Shown piece by piece: positions 1 to 5,357 of a DNA stretch of 6,119 nt. Both the position numbers and the translations under genes were made by a program. Source of the stretch: Elusimicrobia bacterium CG08_land_8_20_14_0_20_59_10 (lineage in GTDB: Bacteria; Elusimicrobiota; Elusimicrobia; Elusimicrobiales; UBA9959); assembly GCA_002779045.1 (NCBI GenBank), contig PEXO01000277.1, positions 1 to 6,119 on the forward strand, given 5' to 3'. Each line of letters begins with the position of its first letter. Position 1 is the stretch's first letter. The notes beneath the pieces were generated by a model that saw only the letters and a program-made list of their open reading frames with translations, did not search any database and was not told where the DNA came from.

Positions 1-90
1 CACTTACAGACCACCGGTATGCTCGTTCGTCGCGCCTCGCATCCGCCTCAAATCTGAGCCTCCAAATGCTTCAGTTATTTCGTTACGCTT

Positions 91-127
91 CCTAAGCGGG
101 GTCAGACCCGGGGTCTGACCCCTTAGG
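91..127. repeat. REP-like palindrome with the dacB stop codon inside it
   Basis: GGGGTCAGACCC at 98-109 pairs perfectly with GGGTCTGACCCC at 111-122 around one unpaired G at 110. The stem continues as CCTAA (91-95) with TTAGG (123-127) after a two-base GC bulge at 96-97. The TAA stop of the carboxypeptidase gene (123-125, minus strand) is part of the outer arm. No T-run follows on the minus strand, so it is not a classic intrinsic terminator, although an RNA hairpin could still protect the 3' end. Short GC-rich palindromes in intergenic positions are typical of REP elements spread by IS200/IS605-like (RAYT) transposases; assigning this one to that class is inference. The adjoining bases 1-90 have no open frame that I can support and may belong to a longer repeat. 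Confidence 0.75.
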
Positions 128-1565
128 GAAGGTAGTGGGCGGCGGCCAGGCAGAGTTCGTCTATGCCCTCATCCACGGCGGGGCGGTCCAGCCCCGGGGC
201 GTTCACCAGCACGGCAAAAGCGTACAGCTTGCCGCTGGCGGAATGCAGGTACCCGGCCAGGTTGCGCGCGGGCCCCACGGTGCCGCGCTTAAGGCGCATG
301 CCCTCGGCTAAAGGATCGCCCTTCATCCGCTTCTTAGCTGTGGCCAGTGATCCATAATACACCGGGAACAGCGGCGTGCCGTGCATGTACACCAGCAGCT
401 TTACCAGGCCGGCCGCCGTAAAGCGGTTCTCTAGGGAAAGCCCGCTGCCGTCCGCAAGGTTGAACTGCTCCCTGCCTATCCCGGCCGCCGCCAGGAAATT
501 CCCGACCAGTTCCGTGCCGGCGTCGAAGGCGCCGCGTCCCGCCGCCTCTTTCGCCAGGGCCTTAAGGATATGCTCGGCATACAGGTTCTGGCTATTTGTA
601 TTTACCACCTTTACCAGTTCCGCCAGCGGCTGCGAGTTCCAGTCGAAGGCCGGGGCCAGGTCTTCCTCTTTAAGGCCGGCTTTCTCCCAGGGCACTATGC
701 TTGAAACCTTTATGCCCTTTTTCTTCCAGGCGCGCTTTAAAGCCTCCGCCGCTAACCGCGCGGGGTCATGCACCGCCACATAATCGCGGCGGTTGCGTCC
801 TATCGGGATGGAGCCGGAGAAAGTGACCGTATTGGTGCCGGGTTCGCGGCTGTAATCCAGGGTGAAGCGGCTGCCCGGCGCGCCGGTAACGGCCTTGTTC
901 TTCACCTTCAGGTAGCCGATCTCCGGAGTAAGGATAATTTCAGGACGGCGCCCCGGTTTTGCCGCGGGCCGGAACTCAAGGTCAACGCAATTATCATTGA
1001 ACGCTATGGCCGAGGTCTCGGCCTGGTACCAATAGGACATTTCTCTGTCCGGCCAGGACGGATGCACCGCCGGAGCCTCAAAATAGCGGCCGTCCAGCAC
1101 CAGGCGCTTCACTTTGTTTACGCCCAGGGCGGCCAGGGAATCAGCCCAGACCTCGAAGATCTCGTTAAGGCTTGCGCGCCCCCGCCCGGAAAGGGAGGGA
1201 TCGCCGGTGCCGCGCCACACCAGCACCGAAAGTTTCTTTTGGCCGCGCTCCTCCTTGCGCATAAGGAAAGCGGTATTAAAATGGAAATCCGTGGTAAGGC
1301 GCATAAGCGCGGCGGCCGAGGTGGCCAGCTTGGCCGTTGAGGCCGGCACCAGCGGCAGGCCGGGAGCGCGGGAATACAGTACGGCGCCGTCCAGCGCCGA
1401 AGCGAAGACCACTGATAACTGCGCGCCGGCAAAAGGCCCGGTGGAAAGAATGGCGGCGGCCCGGGCCTTGAAATCCTGCGCCGAAAGCGTGCCCGCGGCA
1501 AGGCACCCAAGCAGGCAGCCGGCTGATATTAAATTCTTAGCGCGTTTAAGCATATAGCTGACCAT
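123..1565 (-). CDS. dacB: D-alanyl-D-alanine carboxypeptidase/endopeptidase, PBP4 (DacB) family
   Basis: A serine D,D-peptidase of the PBP4/S13 family, which trims or cuts cross-linked peptidoglycan stem peptides outside the cytoplasmic membrane. The catalytic S-x-x-K motif is STAK (Ser76, Lys79). The S-x-N motif is SQN (325-327), followed by the family signature DGSGLS (372-377). The third motif, normally K-T/S-G, reads KRGT (426-429), so an Arg replaces the usual Thr. About 240 residues separate motifs one and two, as expected for PBP4 with its inserted domains; 480 residues is normal for the family. The N-terminus has basic residues and then a hydrophobic stretch (about 11-29). Either signal peptidase I cleavage after LSA or lipoprotein processing at LLGC (Cys21) is possible. 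Neither ATG 1565 nor the in-frame ATG at 1553 has a clear Shine-Dalgarno; 1553 gives a more typical signal-peptide start. It lies 57 bases after the pxpA-pxpC gene and may share its transcript. Confidence 0.9.
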   Translation of the reverse strand: MVSYMLKRAKNLISAGCLLGCLAAGTLSAQDFKARAAAILSTGPFAGAQLSVVFASALDGAVLYSRAPGLPLVPASTAKLATSAAALMRLTTDFHFNTAFLMRKEERGQKKLSVLVWRGTGDPSLSGRGRASLNEIFEVWADSLAALGVNKVKRLVLDGRYFEAPAVHPSWPDREMSYWYQAETSAIAFNDNCVDLEFRPAAKPGRRPEIILTPEIGYLKVKNKAVTGAPGSRFTLDYSREPGTNTVTFSGSIPIGRNRRDYVAVHDPARLAAEALKRAWKKKGIKVSSIVPWEKAGLKEEDLAPAFDWNSQPLAELVKVVNTNSQNLYAEHILKALAKEAAGRGAFDAGTELVGNFLAAAGIGREQFNLADGSGLSLENRFTAAGLVKLLVYMHGTPLFPVYYGSLATAKKRMKGDPLAEGMRLKRGTVGPARNLAGYLHSASGKLYAFAVLVNAPGLDRPAVDEGIDELCLAAAHYLP

Positions 1566-1622
1566 ACAAAGCCGGAAGCCCGGGACCGGCGCGGGCGCGG
1601 CGGCCTGCCCGCAAAAAGCCCC

Positions 1623-3239
1623 CTACCGCCGTTTTCGCTTTTTTCCGCCGGGGGCGCGGCAGGAACCCGGCGCTCCCAGGGCCGCTTCTTTCTGGCGGGC
1701 GAATTCGCGGGCTTCGTCCGGGCTTACCTGCACAAAGTGCACGGCCTGGTTGGGGGCGTACTGGCCCAGCAGGTCGATATCGGCGCTTATCACATTGAAG
1801 ATGCGCGGGTAGCCGCCGGTGGTCTGGCGGTGCCGCAGCAGGATGATGGGGCTTTCGGGCGTAAGCTGAATGGTGCCGTCGGCCACGGCCCCTGAGATCA
1901 TATTGACTATGCCGCATTTCAACCGCGGCTCGCCGGCCAGGCGTATGCCCACCTTGTCCATCTTATAGGTGGTGCGCCAGGAATTTTCAAAGAACAGCTG
2001 CGGCTCCTCAAGGTAGCCGTACTCCGGGCCGGGCAGCACGCGGATACGCCCCTGCGCATCGGCCCAGCCGCTGACTTCACAATAGGGCACGGCCGCGGCG
2101 GGTCCGCCCTGCGCGCCGCCCTCGGCGCTGCTCCTGAAACAGAAATAGGTCTGCAGGCCGTAATGCTTTTCGCCGAAAGTAATACGGTCGCCGGCCTCCG
2201 CGGGATAAACGCGGCTGTGCTCCGCCTCAATGCGCTTATCACCGCTATGCAGAAAAGCCGTATGGCGGGCGCCGGTCAGCACAAAATGCCCCGGCACCAG
2301 TATTTCGATCTCCGGGGCGGCCAGTATTTCAAGCGCGGGGCTGCCGGCGGGATTGCCCAGCATGAGGTTGCCGCGCCTGAGCGAAAAACAATCCATAGCC
2401 CCGCCCGGCGAAACACCGATATCCTGCAGTCCGTATACCGGCAGGCCGGCCTCCTCGCAGACGCCGGGCTTGAGCAGGCGGATATTATCCTTAATGCCTG
2501 CACCGGCGGCTTCCTTGCCGGCGGCGTCTACAGCCGCGCGCAGCTCCCTGGCCAGCTCAAGGGCTATGGGCGAATCGGAATGAATGCAGACGGTATCGGC
2601 CTCAATATCCTTCCAGACCGGGAAGCCGGGGTCGCCGCTTATATTAAGCCGCCCGCGCTTTATGATCTCTTCGGCCTGGGCCAGGGCCCCCTGCAAGCCG
2701 GTGATGGCTGCCCCGGGCGCTGAGCGGTCGGCCAGGCGCAGGCGGCCGCCCTCTTCGTCGTATTCATAGCGCCGGTCAACAAATGCCTCGCGCAGCACGG
2801 TAATACCCAGCTTGCGCGCGGCGAACGAGAGCTCGGAATCCGCCGGGGCTAATATTTCACCCACGCCGGAGCGCCGCAGCCAGCCGGCCAGCGTCTCGGC
2901 CAGGGCGGCATCGTGCCAGGCGTCGTTATACAGCGCGCCGTGGAATTTAACCAGCTTTACCCCCGGCAGCAGCGCCAGCTGCGCGTCCAGCGCGGCCAGC
3001 ATTTCCGCTTCCGGGATGCTCATGGTAGCCCGGCCGAAATTCTCCCGGTCAGGGTAGGAAAGATGGGCGGCCAGCCGCACTCCGTGCCGGTCCGCCAGGG
3101 CGCGGAAAGCCTCCACGCTTTCACGGTCGCCGGCATGGCCTTCGCAGGCCAGGTTGGCTATATGGATGAATTCCATCAACTTCCTGTCGCCTTCATGCAG
3201 GGGGCCCTGCTCGCCTATATCGCAGTTTATCAGCGTCAT
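1623..3239 (-). CDS. 5-oxoprolinase PxpA-PxpC fusion protein
   Basis: Two subunits of ATP-dependent 5-oxoprolinase (5-oxoproline + ATP + water to glutamate + ADP + phosphate) in one 538-residue cytoplasmic chain. Residues 1 to about 237 are a LamB/YcsF (PxpA) domain: NCDIGE (5-10), HAGD (35-38), AAHLSYPDRENFGR (57-70), KFHGALYN (98-105), FVDRRY (153-158) and a late VCIHSD (217-222). After an Ala/Gly-rich linker (about 238-249) comes a PxpC/KipA (biotin-dependent carboxyltransferase-like, AHS2) domain: GVSPGGAMD (275-283), PALEIL (301-306), LPGPEY (402-407), QTTGGYPRI (472-480) and HFVQVS (501-506). The chain ends in a basic tail, KKRKRR. In E. coli these are separate genes. The PxpC half lacks the usual TTVQDxGR and AGGIDVPxxLGSRST motifs, so it is divergent. 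The ATG overlaps the pxpB stop by four bases and has AAGAGG eight bases upstream, which indicates tight co-translation. Confidence 0.9.
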   Translation of the reverse strand: MTLINCDIGEQGPLHEGDRKLMEFIHIANLACEGHAGDRESVEAFRALADRHGVRLAAHLSYPDRENFGRATMSIPEAEMLAALDAQLALLPGVKLVKFHGALYNDAWHDAALAETLAGWLRRSGVGEILAPADSELSFAARKLGITVLREAFVDRRYEYDEEGGRLRLADRSAPGAAITGLQGALAQAEEIIKRGRLNISGDPGFPVWKDIEADTVCIHSDSPIALELARELRAAVDAAGKEAAGAGIKDNIRLLKPGVCEEAGLPVYGLQDIGVSPGGAMDCFSLRRGNLMLGNPAGSPALEILAAPEIEILVPGHFVLTGARHTAFLHSGDKRIEAEHSRVYPAEAGDRITFGEKHYGLQTYFCFRSSAEGGAQGGPAAAVPYCEVSGWADAQGRIRVLPGPEYGYLEEPQLFFENSWRTTYKMDKVGIRLAGEPRLKCGIVNMISGAVADGTIQLTPESPIILLRHRQTTGGYPRIFNVISADIDLLGQYAPNQAVHFVQVSPDEAREFARQKEAALGAPGSCRAPGGKKRKRR

Positions 3240-3889
3240 CCGGCCAGCCTCTTGAACACCACGGTATCGCCGGGCTCGATGGCGGGCAGCAGTTCAGGCG
3301 CCGTCATGCCCAGTATATTCCAGCCGCCGGCCGATTCAGCCGGGTACACCCCGGTCTGCTCGCCGCCTATGGCCACGGCCCCGGCGGGTACGGCAAGGCG
3401 CGGGGAATCAAGCCGCGGCGTGACCAACCGGGGGTCAAGGCCTATCAGGTAAGGGAAATGCGGGCGAAATCCTATCATGGCCACCAGGTATTCGGGCGCC
3501 GCGTGCCGGGTTATCACCTCTTCGGTGGTCAGGCCGGCCAGCTCGGCCACCCGCTCAAGGTCCTCGCCGTGGTAGGACACCGGCAGCAGGTGCCGCACGG
3601 ACCGCTCCCGCAGCCGGGCTTCGTCCTCGGGCAGGCCGGCTATGCAGCCGTCCACTACGGCGCGCACCGCCTCCCAGTCGCAGAGCGGGTGGGCATGGGC
3701 CGCCAAAGCCGTATAGGAAGGCACCAGGTCATGCACGCCCAGCCGCGCCAGCCGGCCGTTCTTCTTAAGCTGCCTGTAGACATAAAGCACCCGCAGTGAG
3801 GTAAGCCGGTCTATGGCGTCGCCCAGCGTCCAGCAAAGGCAGGCGTCGCCAAGGAAATAGGTGGCAGGTTCAGCTTGCGGCATGTTCAA
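3236..3889 (-). CDS. pxpB: 5-oxoprolinase subunit PxpB (KipI/AHS1 family)
   Basis: PxpB works with PxpC and PxpA in ATP-dependent cleavage of 5-oxoproline to glutamate in the cytoplasm. The 217 residues match the usual family length. Visible family features are the N-terminal FLGDACLCWTLGD (12-24), LVPSYTAL (55-62), LPVSYHGEDLERVA (102-115), GFRPHFPYLIGLDPRL (140-155) and the signature VPAGAVAIGGEQTGVYP (167-183), followed by GGWNILGMT (188-196). The usual Gly in GFxPGF is His144 here. The frame can open at TTG 3889, with GGGGA seven bases upstream, or at ATG 3883, which has no well-spaced Shine-Dalgarno; either gives an intact domain. It is the first gene of the pxp unit, about 24-30 bases below a likely promoter, and overlaps the fusion gene by ATGA. 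The B. subtilis homologue KipI also inhibits the sporulation kinase KinA, but nothing here suggests that role. Confidence 0.9.
   Translation of the reverse strand: MNMPQAEPATYFLGDACLCWTLGDAIDRLTSLRVLYVYRQLKKNGRLARLGVHDLVPSYTALAAHAHPLCDWEAVRAVVDGCIAGLPEDEARLRERSVRHLLPVSYHGEDLERVAELAGLTTEEVITRHAAPEYLVAMIGFRPHFPYLIGLDPRLVTPRLDSPRLAVPAGAVAIGGEQTGVYPAESAGGWNILGMTAPELLPAIEPGDTVVFKRLAG
3248..3253 (-). promoter_or_regulatory. Ribosome binding site of the pxpA-pxpC gene
   Basis: AAGAGG on the minus strand sits inside the last codons of pxpB, eight bases before the ATG at 3239. It supports that start and suggests fresh initiation as well as coupling through the ATGA overlap. Confidence 0.6.
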
Positions 3890-3918
3890 AGCGGTATCCC
3901 CATATCTTTACTTCAGGA

Positions 3919-3948
3919 TTTATAGCTTTTTTCCCCCGCCGTTTCCAA
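3919..3948 (-). promoter_or_regulatory. Candidate sigma70 promoter of the pxp operon
   Basis: On the minus strand TTGGAA (3948-3943) stands as a -35 element and TATAAA (3924-3919) as a -10 element, with an 18-base spacer. Transcription would start near 3912, leaving a short leader before the pxpB start at 3889 or 3883. The hexamers differ from consensus at two and one positions respectively. This is the best promoter match I found in the gap; it rests on sequence similarity only. Confidence 0.45.
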
Positions 3949-3991
3949 GACGCCGGGGCCGCAGGGAACGCCAGGTTAAAATTGGAACGGC
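3938..3991. promoter_or_regulatory. Imperfect inverted repeat upstream of pxpB, possible operator
   Basis: GCCGTTTCCAA at 3938-3948 is mirrored by TTGGAACGGC at 3982-3991, differing by one T. The left arm covers the proposed -35 hexamer, so a dimeric regulator binding both arms could block or assist the promoter. The 33-base spacing is long for a simple operator, and no T-run follows on either strand, so it is not a terminator. Chance remains possible. Confidence 0.25.
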
Positions 3992-4046
3992 TCTTCAGTA
4001 ATTAATTAAGGATACGGTCCGGGCTGCGCGGGCGCGGCAAGCGGTA

Positions 4047-4292
4047 TTATTCTTCAACGGCGTCCGCTTCTATTATGCGGCAGCCCACCCGCGTGGCCGA
4101 CAGGTTAAAAAGCTTTATCTTTATCCTGCCGGTATTCTGCAGGTGAATAAGGAAATCGGCGGCATTGGCGGGCTCTATCCCCGCCACTTCGGGGAAGTCC
4201 GCGCTGATGTCGGCGTGGTAGCTTATCAGGTATTCCCGGAGGAGCGCCTGCGCCACTTTTTCACGGGTTCCGCCTTCTTTTAACATCATCAT
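4047..4292 (-). CDS. Small hypothetical protein (about 79-81 residues)
   Basis: I do not recognise this protein. It starts with three consecutive ATG codons (4292, 4289, 4286). The Shine-Dalgarno AGAGGG at 4299-4294 is one base from the first and seven bases from the third, so 4286 is the most likely start, giving 79 residues. The sequence is soluble-looking, with no signal peptide or membrane segment. An amphipathic, acidic N-terminal helix-like part (REKVAQALLREYL) is followed by a mixed stretch with NAADFLIHLQNTGRIKIKLF and a beta-like end, CRIIEADAVEE. There are no Cys pairs or catalytic signatures. The good ribosome site and the lack of a competing frame on the other strand support a real gene. 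It lies between the palindrome at 4359-4402 and the pxp promoter region, 157 bases above pxpB, and is probably a separate unit. Confidence 0.65.
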   Translation of the reverse strand: MMMLKEGGTREKVAQALLREYLISYHADISADFPEVAGIEPANAADFLIHLQNTGRIKIKLFNLSATRVGCRIIEADAVEE

Positions 4293-4293
4293 G

Positions 4294-4299
4294 CCCTCT
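4294..4299 (-). promoter_or_regulatory. Ribosome binding site selecting the third ATG of the small gene
   Basis: AGAGGG on the minus strand is followed by C and then ATGATGATG. Its seven-base spacing to the third ATG (4286) is in the normal range, while the first ATG is too close. This favours the shorter product. Confidence 0.5.
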
Positions 4300-4358
4300 G
4301 CATTTATATTAACAAAAAAACGGCACTCATTTCCCGCGCCCCGCTATTTAGCTTGTTA

Positions 4359-4402
4359 CGGTGACATAATACTGATAAAGCGCAACAGGTATTATGTCAC
4401 CG
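4359..4402. repeat. REP-like palindrome directly after the Mrr-like gene (degenerate copy)
   Basis: CGGTGACATAATAC (4359-4372) and GTATTATGTCACCG (4389-4402) are perfect 14-base inverted arms around a 16-base centre. The element begins on the base after the TAG stop of the Mrr-like gene (4403-4405). Aligned without gaps in the same direction, it matches the palindrome at 5316-5358 over 43 bases with six differences, five of them in the centre of one arm. It is therefore a decayed copy of the same element. No T-run follows on the minus strand, so a classic intrinsic terminator is unlikely, although the RNA hairpin could stabilise the 3' end. Confidence 0.85.
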
Positions 4403-5302
4403 CTATCCCGGCCGGAAAGGTATGGTCTGGCGGCACCTGGGGTAATTGGGGCAGCCCCAGAATTTGGAACCGGCCCCGGGTCCGCGCTGGGCTATGCGCA
4501 GCACCATAGTAGTTTTGCAGACGGGGCAGACAGGATCATCGGCCATAAGCGCCTGTATCTTCTCCCTGGCCTCCAGCTCGGCGCGCATTGCCGCAGGCAT
4601 AGCCACCCGGTCCCGCTCCCCCGCCTTAAGCGGCGGCGGGTCCGTGGGGATAAGCGTAGCGCGGCTTTTGGCCCGGGCAGGCGGCTGCTGCGCGGCCGCT
4701 TTTGCTTCCGAAAATATTTTTTCCAGCCCGGGACCGTCAATAAGCTCTATGCGCTTGTCTTTAGCAAGCTCAACAGCGGCCCGGGTAAAGCTGCCGGCGG
4801 TTATCAGCGCCGCACCGCTGGCGGTGGAAGCCGTCATCACCCCATAAAGCGCGCGCACTGCTTCTTCATTCACTTTATCGGTTTTCCAGTGCTTACACTG
4901 AATTATCAATTTCTCGCCGCCTTTTTGGGCAAAAAGGTCGCTCCCTCCATACGGCTCATCACCCCCCATTTCAAACACCGAATAGCCCTTGCGGCGGTAG
5001 TATTCCGCAACTAAAGACACGCACTCCTGCCAGGTAACCGCCTTGCTGCCGGTAAACCCCGCCGTTGTATTGAACAAATTACCCTTGGAAGCCGCCATTA
5101 TGGCCGAGAGAATGCCGCACAGAAAAGCGAACACGGCGAATATTCTAAACAAAGCCGACAGAGCATCTTCCAAATGGAACAGCTCTACAGGGAACAACTG
5201 AATTGCCAGGCTGCTGAGCAACAACACCGCGCCGCTGCCAACCCCCACCCACCAGGGCAGCGAGACCAGGAATTCAAAAATATTTTCGTTCCTTCTTGCC
5301 AT
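4403..5302 (-). CDS. Membrane-anchored Mrr-type restriction endonuclease-like protein with topoisomerase zinc finger
   Basis: Two hydrophobic segments (about 15-37 and 47-70) should anchor the protein in the inner membrane. An Mrr/PD-(D/E)XK nuclease domain follows (about 87-195): GGSD with Asp122, then IIQCKHWK with Gln135 and Lys137, the D...QxK catalytic pattern of Mrr-like enzymes. The next helices, EEAVRALYGVM and AALITAGSFTRAAVELA, are also typical of this fold. A Pro/Ala-rich charged linker (about 200-250) leads to a single topoisomerase I-type zinc finger with Cys259, Cys262, Cys284 and Cys290. This architecture is known in bacteria as a stand-alone protein; its target is not established, so a role in DNA defence or repair is inference. 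The ATG at 5302 has no Shine-Dalgarno, but the MARR...LPWWVGV opening matches the usual N-terminus of the family. Palindromes of one family lie on both sides, 13 bases before the start and immediately after the stop. Confidence 0.85.
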   Translation of the reverse strand: MARRNENIFEFLVSLPWWVGVGSGAVLLLSSLAIQLFPVELFHLEDALSALFRIFAVFAFLCGILSAIMAASKGNLFNTTAGFTGSKAVTWQECVSLVAEYYRRKGYSVFEMGGDEPYGGSDLFAQKGGEKLIIQCKHWKTDKVNEEAVRALYGVMTASTASGAALITAGSFTRAAVELAKDKRIELIDGPGLEKIFSEAKAAAQQPPARAKSRATLIPTDPPPLKAGERDRVAMPAAMRAELEAREKIQALMADDPVCPVCKTTMVLRIAQRGPGAGSKFWGCPNYPRCRQTIPFRPG

Positions 5303-5315
5303 TGCTATTTAATAT

Positions 5316-5357
5316 GGTGACATAATACCTATTGCGCGCAATAGGTATTATGTCACC
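5316..5357. repeat. Perfect 42-base palindrome between helicase and Mrr-like genes
   Basis: Each half is GGTGACATAATACCTATTGCG followed by its exact complement, with no spacer (centre between 5336 and 5337). The TAA stop of the helicase gene (5348-5350, minus strand) falls inside it; the last codons GTG ACA TAA are made of palindrome sequence. It shares its arms with the decayed copy at 4359-4402. No T-run follows, so it is not a standard terminator. The structure could form a strong RNA hairpin or a DNA cruciform. Membership in a REP/RAYT-type repeat family is inference. Confidence 0.9.

Noticed and set aside
768..1340. A 190-codon plus-strand frame opposite the carboxypeptidase
   Set aside because: The minus-strand protein carries STAK and DGSGLS; the plus-strand product is low-complexity and unrecognisable.
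2163..2723. A 186-codon open frame on the plus strand
   Set aside because: It lies antisense inside the pxpA-pxpC fusion, whose protein motifs are clear. Long antisense frames are expected in GC-rich coding DNA, and its product shows no family features.
4303..4330. A promoter directly before the small gene (ATATAAAT)
   Set aside because: A TATAAA-like hexamer is present, but I found no acceptable -35 element at 15-19 bases, and the start would leave almost no leader.
4359..4402. Intrinsic terminator
   Set aside because: The hairpin is strong, but the minus strand continues TAACAAGCTAAATAG with no T-run; the same lack applies to the other two palindromes.
4394..5014. A 206-codon plus-strand frame opposite the Mrr-like gene
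   Set aside because: The Mrr nuclease motifs and four zinc-finger cysteines on the minus strand show which strand is coding.
4359..5357. CRISPR array from the repeated palindromes
   Set aside because: There are only two copies, about 950 bases apart, with a protein-coding gene between them.
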